Shown: positions 45,635-56,900 of the stretch, piece by piece | Numbering within the stretch: the first letter of the stretch is position 1 | How the letters are laid out: each line of letters starts with the position of its first letter | Assembly (NCBI GenBank): GCA_032768795.1 | Contig: CP136495.1 | Coordinates: 1,180,501 to 1,244,500, forward strand | Length of the DNA stretch: 64,000 nucleotides | Direction: 5' to 3' | DNA from: Tremella fuciformis | Taxonomy: Eukaryota; Basidiomycota; Tremellomycetes; Tremellales; Tremellaceae | The notes under the pieces: generated by a model | What the model was told of the DNA's origin: nothing | The model's database searches: none | The model's input: only the letters and a program-made list of their open reading frames with translations | Translations under genes and position numbers: made by a program

Positions 45635-47211
45635 ATGCCACGCGCCAACCGCGCCAAACCCATCACCCTCCTTCTCCCATCCCCTGCCACGCCCGCCCCG
45701 CCACCACTCTTCGACTCGAACGACAATGACAGTGATCAACCGTCATTAGAGGTCCTGCTGCTAGCGAGGGAGATTGCCGCCGAAAAGGGACACGTCCTCG
45801 ACGTCGACGCTTTCTTGCCGCAGAAACCATACATACCGCGAGCCGGACCGTCCACACCGCCACCCTACTCGGCCGGAGAGCCGAGCACCCCTCGTCCGGG
45901 CTATCCCTTCTCTCCCTACGGCCTCCCGAGCCCGGGGTCGGGGTGGAAGAAGAGGGCTTCCAGTCCGGCTTTACATTGGAAGACCAAGAAGAAGCTCGCG
46001 ATGCTCGCTGCGAGGGAAGCCGAGGCCGCTGCTGCTGCGTTGAACGCGCCTGCCCCGCCGGCGACACCGGCCATCGATGCGGACGTCTCAGAAGCGGGCC
46101 CGTCGACGCCTGCTGTAGATACGGCGCTGGCAGATGGTGCGGCTCCTTTGCCAACGCCGCCGCCCGTGTCGGCTGGATTGAAGCGGAAGGTGGACGAAGT
46201 GGACAGGGGGGAGATCCAGGCAGGAGCGAGCTATTGGTGAGTGCAGCCCGGAGCTTCTTCGCATCAGACCCCCTGACATGCAGGAACTCGCTTCTCATCC
46301 GTGCTCGGAAAGATAGGGGACCGCAATGGGACTATAATACCCAGTCGTACCAGGTCGATCGGCTCTCCTTGCGGTACTACACTCACGGTCTCGATCCTCG
46401 ATCCACGCCGTCTCCAGAACCCCCACAACCGTCCGCCCTCCCTCTACCCAGCCCCTCGCCCCACGTTCGCTTGTCCGATCTGCCATCACACAGCAGCTCG
46501 CCGAGCAAGCCCGCGCCCCCAGATCTCGGTATGCAGCGCAAGCAGTCGGCACCGGCCTATGGAGGAGGGCTGTTGTCAGAGACACCAACAAGGCGAGAAT
46601 CCCTCCCGCCTCATGCTCAGCAATCCCCTTCGCCGCATATTTCGCAACACGCCTTCTCTCCCGCCCCTCCTCCTTCCCAACATCAGCAGCACCATCAGCA
46701 GCTACAGCAACAGCAGGCCAACACATATCGTCAGCCGTCGCAATCGCCTTTACCCACCCCGACTTCCAACGGTAGTGCCAATCAGATGAACATGGCCGGT
46801 ATCAATCCCGCCATGCTGCAGCTACAAGCGCAACTCGCCCGGCAGAACCAAGCATCGCCCCAGGGCCAGTTGGCCAACCCGCTACCACAAGGCAAGGGCC
46901 TGAACGCCCAGCAGATGGTGGCGATGGGCATGATCACCCCTCAACAGGCCGCTCAGCTCGGTCAGTTTGGCCAACAGGGCGGGTTCGCAGCTATGGGCGG
47001 TTTGCCAGGTATGGCGGGCATGGGAGGTATGGGCGGTATGCAAGGCATGGCGGGTCTGCCGAATATGGGAGGCATGGGCGCGATGGCAGGAATGGCAGGG
47101 ATGAACCCGAACATGATGCTCAGTCCGCATTCGCAAAACCAAGGGCAGATGCAGCTACAGGGCAGAAGCCCCATGATGGCCCAGCCCCAAGGGTGGGAGA
47201 TCAACTCGTAG
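45635..47211 (+). CDS. Unknown Pro/Gln/Met-Gly-rich protein
   Basis: Not recognised; 509 residues from exons 45635-46236 and 46284-47211. An early helical block (LEVLLLAREIAAEKGHVLD) and a Lys/Ala helix (TKKKLAMLAAREAEAAAAAL) flank Pro-rich segments. A compact conserved-looking core spans the splice junction (WNSLLIRARKDRGPQWDYN, then SLRYYTHGLDPRS). The second half is low complexity: Ser/Pro, a His/Gln tract, Gln-rich stretches resembling transcriptional activation regions, and a Met-Gly-Ala repeat. The composition suggests a nuclear coactivator- or condensate-type protein, but this is only inference. The splice (TG then G, restoring Trp) keeps frame. Confidence 0.7.
46980..47112 (+). repeat. 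Met-Gly-rich repeat tract within the orphan gene
   Basis: About 45 codons dominated by GGM, AGM and GMG units, a degenerate short-period repeat seen directly in the DNA as repeated ATGG/GGCATGG words. Confidence 0.8.
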
Positions 47212-47441
47212 ATCCTCGTGTGTTCGTCATGCGTGCCATGCAGAATATACATCGAGGTGCAGCATGCTGCGTTATCCTCTCCATGAGATACTTACGTATT
47301 AAACGAGTGACAGGTGACCCCTTGGCCAGAGCGGCCGGTGGTATGGTGAGTGAATCTTGGTACGTGGCTATGATACAATACTATAAGGGTCCCTGAGAGC
47401 CCAGAACAAAGTGTCCGTCGAGAACAAGGCTGAGGAACAGA

Positions 47442-48336
47442 TCATTGTGATGCGGCGAGGACGACAATGTTGCCGAATGTCGCGACGCCCTGGTTGAGAA
47501 GCACCAGGTTGCCCGCCGTCTTCTGGCCCTCCTCGGTTGTTGTCGAGCTGCCCTCCCCGGCTGATGAGGTCGAGTTGTACGACACGGTCGAGTTGGACAG
47601 CACCGAGTCGGGGATGATGGTCGTCGTTGCGCTTGCGCTGACGACGGACGAAGACGAGGAAGAGGCGGGGGCGGTCGTGCTTGCTGCGGCGGTCGAGGTG
47701 CTGGTGGACGAAGTGGTGGGTGTGTAGGTGGACGTCGGGGGCGTGTAGGTGGACGTGGGCGCCACGTAGGTCGACGTGCTGGTGGGCGCCTCGTAGGTCG
47801 ATGTGGAGGTGGTGGTCGAGCCGCCAGAGCCATCGTTGTACCACCAGGTCATCTGGAACTGGCCGAGGTCCTCGGACTGCACGCACGTCAGCCAAATTCA
47901 GATCTACAGATCGAAATCAGATGCGACTCACGGCAAAGTGGTCAAAGAGGCCGCGACTGAGGTCGAGCGAACCATAGTCGCATGTCGGGCACTCGTCCGC
48001 GATCGTCGCAGTGGCCGTGTTGCCATTATAGCTGATGGTGATGGACTTGCCGCAGTTTGGCGACGGGTAGCTCGAGCCGAACTGCGCCGAGTTCTGCGCG
48101 ACAATGTAGTCCGAGGCGACGTTGGTCCACCCGCACGCGCCGAGCCCGACGTCGTAGAATGTCGCGCGGCCGCTGTAGGTGTCTCGCTTTGCCAGCGCGG
48201 CGGCCTCGATGTCGCCTGCTTTCTTGTGCTTGGAGGCGTGGCGCGAGCGAGAGCGGGCGCGGGCGGCGGCGTGGTCGGCGGGGTTGGAGAAGGCCGCTGC
48301 AAGCGGCAGCACGAGCAGGAGGGTCTGGGCGAGCAT
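47442..48336 (-). CDS. Secreted RlpA-like double-psi beta-barrel protein with Ser/Thr-rich tail
   Basis: Predicted 279-residue cell-surface or secreted protein. Exons, in coding order: 47932-48336, 47442-47876. Seen: a signal peptide (MLAQTLLLVLPLAAAFS), a basic propeptide-like stretch with a KR site near residues 50-51 (possible kexin cleavage, LAKRDTYSG), then a double-psi barrel like that of expansins and RlpA (SGRATFYDVGLGACGW, IVAQNSAQF, TATATIADECPTCDYGSLDL), with the aspartate of the barrel present. An about 40-residue imperfect T-S-T-Y-x-x-P repeat and a Ser/Thr-rich region follow, probably heavily O-mannosylated. The C-terminus (NIVVLAASQ) is weakly hydrophobic; I do not call a GPI site. 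Related fungal proteins are wall-associated or act at host surfaces. Substrate unknown. Confidence 0.82.
47697..47817 (-). repeat. TSTYxxP repeat region in the barrel protein
   Basis: Four or more degenerate copies of a roughly 8-10-residue Thr/Ser/Tyr/Pro unit (TSTYEAP, TSTYVAP, TSTYTPP, TSTYTPT) encoded in tandem. Confidence 0.8.
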
Positions 48337-50087
48337 CTTGCTTGGAAGAGGTGGGAGGTGAGGGGCGAATGAGTGTGTGTAGCTGGTGGCCGATGGAGCG
48401 GCTAGGCGGGCAGGCCTAAAGGGGGTCCTTGCGAGTCAACAGGCGAAGGATGCCGATTCGGTAGTGTAAGTCGAGGCTTGGCGCTGGGGTGGTCGGCAAG
48501 GTGGCTTTGCTTCGCTGAAGCAAGGAGGCGGCCTGTCGATCGTGGTCGAAGACGGTGATGATTCGAGTAACGAGTGTAGTGTGTCGGTGCGGTCGACACT
48601 GACGAGTGATGGTCGAGCAATGTCGAGGTGGTCGAGCAATTGTCAAAGTGCAAACGAGTATCAAAAGCCCCTCTTCATCTCATTTTCCTCCCCCTTCGTC
48701 TCTCTCTGCTCTTTGCCGTCTGCTGCTGCTGGTGCAGGTGTCCGAAAAGGAATGCAGCCAGCGAGGTATTACCACAGTGAGACGGGGTGCAGCATGTTTG
48801 ACCCCAAAAATCAATCCCGACAACGGGGGGCCAGCCACCCGGCTCGCCACCCTGAACACGTGGTTATCTTACAGGTACGCTCCCTCTTGTCGGGCGTGAA
48901 ACCAGAACCCACAATAGGCGTTTCGGGTCGTGCCGTGTGCCGGACCCTGACTTTACCAGGGTCTATGATGGGCCCGGCGGGATTAGGAACGAGTGTCATT
49001 GATGAATTTTCGAGGGTCGATCTGGCTTCCCCGGCGACGGCGGTGGTCGTGTGGCCGGGCCAGACTCTTAATGCTGATGCGCCAGCTGGACAGCGCCAAG
49101 ACGAGTATACAGCGCTGGAATCAGCCTCGCTCTGCTGGGGCGACTATATGTTTGACTATGCGGTGTCGAGAGGCTGGACGCCCGCGCACGCAGTCCCACC
49201 TGCTGCACTCCACCCCCGCGTCATTGCAGATCATTTGTGCTATCCGACGGGCCATATCACCTGACTGCTCATCGACCGGTCTGGGCCCGTCTGTTCTTCG
49301 CCGCTCGAGCCCCTGCATTCCCCATTTCGCCCCTCCGCTAAAGGATGCATCGTCCTGCGTCATTGATCCCGCCTGATGGCAACGGGCTTGGCATCCATGA
49401 CCATCACGTCGTGCGCCATCCCGGTCAGCATGTCTTCAGTATGTCGATGACGTCTCGAGCACATTCATTGCGCGTGCAGATGATCGCGCGGGCAGTCAGC
49501 TGGAGAGAGCAAGCAGACTGAAAGACTGAAGCGAATGCTTTAATATTGTCTCTGAATGTATATCGATATCCACCGTGGTTATCCAGCATTGAAGGCGATC
49601 AAAATCACTCCCAGACCCATTTTCGTCCGAAACAATGAGGAGAGCTGTTCCTGCTCAGGCCCGCTGACCTGATACACTCTGCGAAACGGCGGGCACAGGC
49701 GCTTTCTCAGCGGTGTGTCGAGATGCTGACAATGCGCTCAACGGGTTCGGTAGTTGCTGATGCTGGCGGCTTCGAAGCAGCGCTTCACCATAGCGAGTCG
49801 GTCGTCTGACCGCTTGGCAGATGTGTCGCATCAGTCCAAAGCTGCGTCCGGACCATCTCTTGATGCGGCTCGAATGTCGGACCAGCAAAAAATGTGTTGG
49901 GCCGCAGCATGTATGCATGCACTACTCAAGTCAGGCATGATGGACCCGCAAGCATCAGACAAGGGTGAAGCTGTGCCACGTGTCGGGATTTACCCTGAAA
50001 ACGCCGACAAAGAAGTCAGTCGCGTTGCCACCAAGAAGAGCAGTCAACACCACATCCTTACATTCTTTTTAGCGGAATCTGGGCAAC
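48337..50087. other. Large intergenic region upstream of the Sos7-like gene
   Basis: About 1.75 kb. A 240-codon frame (48542-49264, plus strand) and several shorter ones are present, without domains, signal peptides or convincing introns. No tRNA cloverleaf or other RNA gene recognised by eye. Confidence 0.4.
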
Positions 50088-51505
50088 ATGGCGGTTGTGC
50101 AAGGTGCATCAACGAGCAGGTTGTCCCTCTCACACCACACAGACCAGTGAGACTCTCATGATCTATTTTGAGATGCGCTCACTGCCTGCAGACTGGTCGC
50201 ATCCTCTTCTCAGCCCCTACATCTCGAACGACATCGAGACCGATTCCACGAACGGGCCTTGAGGGATGTGACGGGATGCGGCAACGAATCGGCCATGGTG
50301 GTGGACCCCAGCAATCCGCTACTGATCAAGTCAGAGATGGAGGCACAGAAGGTTTTTGCCTCAGCTGTGGGGTTTGTCACGAGCTGAGAGACAGGACTAC
50401 TTCCGACGCCTGAAGTTCACCTACCTTGAGCAAGAGGCCAAGCGGAACTTCCTCTTCTCCATCACGGGGGACGAGCCGCAATCGGTGGCGCCTGGCGAGA
50501 ATGAGCAACTTGGTCAGCTGGACGAAAATGGTCTTCGCATTGGAAGCTGACAAGCAGAGGAGAGCAATGCCCAGAAGAAGGCCACGCTGAAGGAGGCGAA
50601 AGACGAGATCATCGCTATGAGCGACGAAGCGGTGCGGCTGGCCGAACATAATGCTCAGCGTCAGCCACCCTTATCGATGAGTCCGCGGAAGAAGCTGAAT
50701 CGCAAGGGCAAACCAGCCTCACGAAATCGGTCGCAGAGATACAAACCCTTCAGAGGCAGATCAAAGATATGGAGCTCGAGCTGCAGAGGATACGGACCAC
50801 CTACCCGCCAGACCACGTAGGTTATGCTTTTATGAGGGTGACCAACGCTGATCATTCAGCGCCTCACTCCTGCACAGGCAGAAGAAGTACTCGATACGCA
50901 AACGCAAGAGATGCAGCAGCTTCAGGAGCAGATTGCCTCGACTTCCACCCAGACAGAATCTGCGCGAGAAGAGCTGTCCCGGTTGGGCAAAGAGGTAAAT
51001 GTTAGCTGCGTGAGCTGGAAGTCCGTTGACAATATCAGGTGCAACGTCTTGCACCACAGAAGGAAAGGGAAGAGGCCAGAGCGAATGAAATCCGAGACTC
51101 AAGGGAAGCGGGAGATACCAAAATTGACGAGCTTTGCAGGTGGTGGGTACCACATCCCGGGCCTGGTGACTCATGGGCTCATTACTAGGCTGTCAGCAAG
51201 CATCTCGATATACCGCAGCCTCATGGGCATTCGGGACATCAAAGCTGTATCGGATCACGAGCTGCATTTGACCTACGATGTCCCTGGATCCCGCAGCGTC
51301 GGTCTTATCCTAGAGTTTGAGACAGGAACAAAGCGTCTGGCTGGAGCAAGGGTACGTCTTAGCTCCCTTCTTCAGCTACAAAATGCTCATAATGTAGCTG
51401 GAGGGAAGCGAGATGGATATCGGAGAAGCGGTCGACGTCGCTATGGGAAGCAACGACGTCCCCAGCCTTGTTGCCGACGTACGAGCGAGGCTCATGTCAG
51501 TTTGA
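50088..51505 (+). CDS. Coiled-coil protein, probable kinetochore Sos7/Kre28-like subunit
   Basis: Predicted 351 residues from nine exons: 50088-50146, 50192-50351, 50395-50512, 50558-50631, 50682-50816, 50860-50994, 51039-51142, 51189-51351, 51398-51505. All phases agree. The block DYFRRLKFTYLEQEAKRNFL (residues about 74-93) resembles the start of the Sos7 coiled-coil domain as I remember it. A long coiled coil follows (EIQTLQRQIKDMELELQRI; QEMQQLQEQIASTSTQTESA), then DELCRW and a small globular end resembling an RWD-like fold (YRSLMGIRDIKAV, LHLTYDVPG, VGLILEF). Sos7/Kre28 partners Spc7/Spc105 in the KNL1 complex. The assignment rests on overall architecture and one motif. The junction at 50632-50681 is the least certain. 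No start upstream of 50088 is needed. Confidence 0.55.
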
Positions 51506-51772
51506 GCGGGGTGTACTCCGGTTCTTGCCTCACGGCCCGATGCAGTGTATCAGTATGCAGACTGCTATGTCATAGCATGCGCGACCTTTCGCTCAATGTA
51601 TCGAGGCAGAATTGAAGTACAGGGGTAGAGTGATGTCGGTCCCTTCTGCGTCTAGTGACTGGTCGGGTTCAGACTTGTCGTGTTCGATGGGGGGAAGACT
51701 GCATGTCTGTGCGCAAGATATGTATGCTGGATATGATGATGTACAATGATGAGTAGTATGTCGGAACTACGT

Positions 51773-53427
51773 TCAAGCTGCAGCGATTTCTTGCTGATGC
51801 ATATCGGCAGCAGCAAACCCATGTCCTGCATGTCAGCACGGGCCGAAGTCTACAAACGAGCACTGACCAAAGCCCATGGAGATGGCAAAATCTTTCTGCC
51901 GCTGGTGAGAGGCCGGATCCTGGGGAAGAACCCAATACTCGTCGATGATAGGTATCTGTAGTAGGTTCATCTGAAAATCAACACCCCATTCGAGCAGTCA
52001 AGTCTTGCCGCACCTTTGGCGTGATGACTATCATCGTGTTGGTCCGCACCTCCATCCAGTCGCTTCTCTCGAATGTCAGCGGCTCGCTCGCCAGCAAGAA
52101 CTTGCTCTCCCGCTTGTCGGCCTTGGTCATGCGGTACTCGCCCTGCTCTTGGTACTCCTCGAACGAGGTGCCGGACGAGAAGAACAGCGACGAAGCTTCC
52201 TTCGTGCGCGAGTTGATGTACCGCGTGGCGACGACGGTCTCGCCGTCGGTCACCACGTAGTTGAGGAGATGAGGAGCGGTCTGGGTTTAGTGTGACCACT
52301 GACTCTGCAGCAACTGCACTCACGATGCCTGCCTGTTTGGAGAGTCTGTTGATATGCGCGATTGTCTCTTGCATGGCCTGACAGAGCTCAGAGTGGGTGA
52401 AGGAGCGCGCATGAGGGTCTTTGAGCTGCTGGTCAGTCACAACATAGTCACTGGGACAGATGAGGCACCTTGGATAAGAACAGGGCGAATGCGTACTCCG
52501 AGTCGGTATACCCTGTCGGGAACAGGTACAGCTCATCGCTCAGTCCCTGCTGCAGAGCGCGGCGTATCAGACTGAACCCGCTGATCTGGACAGTCAGTAC
52601 GATATGTGTCATGGCCAAACGTGGGACACTCGCTTCTCCATTGTGCATCCACTCAGTCGTCAGCATGAGAGCTCAATGGAAGAGGTAGACACACCATCAG
52701 CTTGCCAAAAGACCAAGGGTGGCAGTTCTCCTCGCTAGCTACACAGTCAGCCTTAGTATCTCCTTGTGGGAATATGTCTCACGAGCGCCGGCCATCGTCG
52801 ACGCACGCACATGCGCACTGTATCTTCAGCTAGGCCCCAAGAGTTCTCTAACTGAACTTACAAGACCAGAGGGCTACGGATCTTCTCGGCCAGTCGAGTC
52901 AGATTGGCGTTACTCCATGCAGGAGTAATGCTCTTGAAAATGCACGGCCGCTCGTTCTGCAATTCCTGCTCGAGCTCCCGCCTCCTCAGTAGCTCGGCGG
53001 CCTTCTCCTGATCGCTGACACCATGCGGTCTGGGCTCGACTTCGAGCCCGCCGTTTACAGCCGGCTGATTGTTAGGCGAATGATTGCCGTTGACGGGATC
53101 GTTGACCCCTTCTGCTCCTGCACTGACTACTGGTTTGGGCACCACCTCGCTGACGGGCGGATGGGGCAAAGGGTCGTACCAGCCTATGCCGAAGCCGTCC
53201 GCCTGCATCATCAGCTTGATTGAAACCCAACAAGCACAGGCTACGAACATTGAATGGACGAGATGATGGAAGCCGAAGTTTCGACTCGAAAGCTTGGTTG
53301 ATGATGCTGTGTCGAGGTCGGGTGACGAGATGAGCGAGCTGTATGGGCTCGTTGCCCTTGTAAACGATCTTTCGTATCAGCAAGAGCGAGCCTGTTTGCC
53401 CCTGATGTGACTCACGAAGCGACACAT
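51773..53427 (-). CDS. DUG3: Class II glutamine amidotransferase, Dug3-type (glutathione degradation)
   Basis: Predicted 403 residues. In yeast, Dug3 with Dug2 cleaves glutathione outside the gamma-glutamyl-transferase route. Exons, in coding order: 53416-53427, 53249-53368, 52862-53202, 52783-52817, 52695-52738, 52634-52651, 52469-52585, 52324-52425, 52014-52280, 51868-51970, 51773-51825. The sum is exactly 1212 nt. The first exon is only MCRF and places Cys2, the N-terminal nucleophile of this class, immediately after the initiator. Further blocks: LVTRPRHSIINQAFESKLR, ADGFGIGWYDP, FAHVRAST, NCHPWSFGKLMWMHNGE, GLSDELYLFPTGYTDSEYAF and KFLLASEPLTFERSDWMEV. The intron at 52586-52633 needs a GC donor. 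The acceptor at 52426-52431 is CAGCAG, so one extra Gln is possible. Confidence 0.92.
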
Positions 53428-53973
53428 CCTCAGGGACTCGAGAGAAGATGTAGGGAATCGAGGTAGTAATGAGTCCTCCCGACCTTCTCTATATCTAATA
53501 ATCCGAGAGAGAGTGAGTGGGGGAGAAGGGTGGCAAGTATCAAGTCGAGGATGAAAGGATGAGTGACGGCGGCCAAAGAAGGCGTTTCATTGAGGCTGCT
53601 GTCCCCCCTCCTCGAACAATCAACGGCTCTCCGTCGTCTGGACTCCGCTCGTTGTCGCCATTCGAAGGCCGTGTGATGCTGGAATGACGAATATACGAAA
53701 CATGGCGAAGGAAGACCCGTGTTCCGACCTCGCTGACTTTGACTCGGATCCGGATTGTGCCAGAACCGGGAGCCCCGCAACTCCACGTGGCGCATTAGCT
53801 TCCGTGGTCAGGCGAGACCATTGGTGTCCGCATACGACCATACCTCGCTCTTAACTCCTCCTTACCCAACCCTCAAGCTCGTCTCGAAACAGCTCACTCC
53901 CACTTCTGACAGTCACACGCTGGCACTCCTTCAAAACGGATTGTACAAACACCGCAAATAACAACCACCCATC
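53428..53973. promoter_or_regulatory. Divergent promoter region, DUG3 / Tudor-SN gene
   Basis: About 550 bp between divergent starts. No gene seen; a pyrimidine-rich leader precedes the Tudor-SN start. Confidence 0.4.
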
Positions 53974-56900
53974 ATGTCCACCCGAGCAGTAAGTCGCTCG
54001 TCTTTCCGGTTACCAGCTAGGACTTGGCTGACCCATGGCAGATCGTCAAGGGTAAGTACACACTGACTTGAAATCGCTCATAATCCTCGCGCTGATGTCA
54101 AGCTGTCTTGTCTGGCGACACCATCATTGTGCGCCCGAAGGAGCTGCCGGAAAGGGGCAAGCCCGCCAAGGAGAGGTGAGAGACCAGCTCTTGCTTCAAC
54201 AATTGAGACAGCTTATGCGAGAAGGGTCTTGCACATCGCAGGTCTATCTGCGCCTCGCATGGGCTCCATGAGTCGAGAGGACGAGCCTTTCAGCTTCCCG
54301 TCCCGGGAGTTCTTGCGGACTCTCCTGGTCGGCAAGGAGGTCGCTTTCAACATCACCCATACTCTGGATTCGAAGAATGGTGGTCCAGGCGTGAGACATT
54401 CCTGAGGATATTGAGCCCGGCAGTACTCACTTTCAGGCGGGAGACCGAGAGTTCGCCACAGTCTACATGGCTCCTCCAGGTCCTGGACAGCCACCACGAG
54501 ATGTCGCGATGGAGCTTGTTTCAGCCGGATGGGCCAAATGCCGTGACGGGGTCGGGGAGGGCGATGAAGCTGTCAGGTGAGTGACTCAGCCCGCTTGCTT
54601 GGCGCTGAAACTTAGACGTCTCGGTGCCGAAGAAGCCAGACGAAGAGAGGGTCTGCGCGTGGCCGAGAGCAAGGCAAAAGACGAGGGGAAAGGATTCTGG
54701 TCGGAGACACCAGAAATAGTGAGTGCTTGCCAGAACGGGCACAGCCCAAGCTGAGATCGACTAGCAGCGTACTGTGTCCTTCCAAATGCCTTCCGATTCT
54801 CTAGCTTTCATCAGCGAACACAAAGATCGCGAAATCGATGGTGAGGTATTTGTGATAGTTGTCCAGCGCCATGGGCTGACTGAAAGCCATTGTGGAGCAG
54901 GTCCGCGATGGAACGCAGATGCGCGTCCGCCTTCTTGTCGACGACTCATATCACCAGTTCATCAACCTTGTCGTCGCCGGCGCAAAGTCACCTCGAGCCT
55001 CCGGTCGTGACAATGATGCGTCACCCGCCGAACCCTGGGGAGAGGAGGTACTTCACTTTCTGAAAGAGTCTTTCTTCGCTGACGTCAAGGCAAAATACTT
55101 CACTGAAGTTCGCCTGTTGCACCGACAGATCAAGGTCCGCGTTCTTTCAGCTCCAGCAAGCGCGACTTCGTTTCAAAGTGCAGTTGCAGCGACCAAAGCC
55201 AACGGTGGTGGTCTGCCAGCGCCTACATCCTCAGGCGCAAGCGTCATCATTGGCACGGCGTGGGTCTTGCTACCTGACCTGCTTGCGATTGAGTCGCTAA
55301 TTTCTCTCAGCGTACATCCAAATGGAAACATCGGAGAGTTCCTGTGTGCTGCAGGGCTAGCAAAGGTGCTAGATGTGAGTTGCAGATAGTCCAAGAGTTA
55401 TCGCACTGAGACATAGTGGCACGCAGGCATTCTCGCCCCATATGGCGGTCTGGAGAAGCTGCGTGCGGCTGAACGCAGTGCGAAGGAAAAACGCCTCGCT
55501 TTATGGGAAGGTCTTGGAGCTTCGGCGGCGAAAGGCAGCAATGGGGCTAGCCATGCTGAGGCTCCATCGACAAGAGGCTCGACCTTCGAGGCGACAGTGG
55601 TGCGTGTCTGGGGCTCGGATCAGCTTAGTGTTGTTGCAAGAGGCGACGCCGCCGGCACGGAGAGGAGGGTTCAGTTGGCCTCTGTCCGCGGACCTCGGTA
55701 ATGCTGTCTCTCCGTGGAGTCATATCGCAGCTGACGAAAAGGGGAACTGGAGCCAAAGAAGCGTATTGGGCAAACGAGGCAAAGGAGTTTTTGCGGAAGA
55801 GGCTCGTCGGAAAACACGTCAATGTTCTGGTGGACTACGTCAAGCCGAAAGATGGTGAATACGAGGAGCGCGAATGCGTCACCGTCACTTATGGAGGACA
55901 AAACGCGTCCGTATTCATGTCGATCTAAAGCTCTTAGTCAGGCTGACTCACAGGAATGTCTCTGAGCAACTCATAGAGCGAGGCTTGGCTACTGTGCTCA
56001 GACATCGTCGAGATGATGAAGATCGCTCGGCAGAGCTCGACAAGCTGATCGCGGCCGAGCAAAGGCAGGTTTCAGTCTTGATCGTTGAATTCTGACTCAC
56101 GTGGCAGAGCGACTGGAGAGACCAAAGGCTTGCACTCCACGAAAGATGTCTCTCTGCCCCGTATTGTCGATGCTTCCGAGAGTGGCAGCAGGGCATCTCA
56201 ATATCTGCCATCCTGGAAGCGCGCTGGTCGGCATGCTGCGGTTGTAAGTCTGTGCAATTCGCATCAGGTAGAGTACTCATCGACAGGTGGACTTCGTTTC
56301 GGCTGGATCGAGGTTCAAGCTGTTCTTGCCAAAGGAGAACGCGAAAATCACATTTGTCCTTGCTGGTGCGTATTCGATTCGCCTGAGACTTGTCCAAGGC
56401 GAGGCTCATGGCAGGTATTCGCGCGCCACGAACAGCACGAGCGGGCACAAACGAGAAGTCGGAGCCATGCGGCCCAGAAGCCTATCGATACGCCATGAAA
56501 TTCATGCAGAGAGACGTTGAGATTGGTCATTGATCCGATTTCTTCAGTGATGAGGCTAACGATTACAGCCTTCGACAGTACCGATAAGCAGGGCGGTTTC
56601 ATCGGAACGATGTATGTAGGAGGAAACAACGTTGCGGTGGAGTTGGTACGCGAGGGGTCAGTCTACGCTCAGCACGCATCGGAGTGACTCATTTGTTAGA
56701 CTGGCCTCAGTCCATACGTATTCAGCAGAACAGTTGCCGTACGGCCGAGAACTCGCCGCCGCCGAAGAGGCTGCAAAGAAGGAGCACAAAAATGTGAGTG
56801 ACTCCGTTTTGACTCCTCTTCCTCAACTCACTATTCAGCTATGGGCAGACTACACTGGGGAAGAGGCAGCGACCGTCAAAGCCGATGATGCGGCCGGTGC

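Noticed and set aside
48542..49264. 240-codon plus-strand open frame in the large intergenic region
   Set aside because: No recognisable motif, signal or intron structure. Length alone is not enough in GC-rich DNA, so I left it out as a gene.
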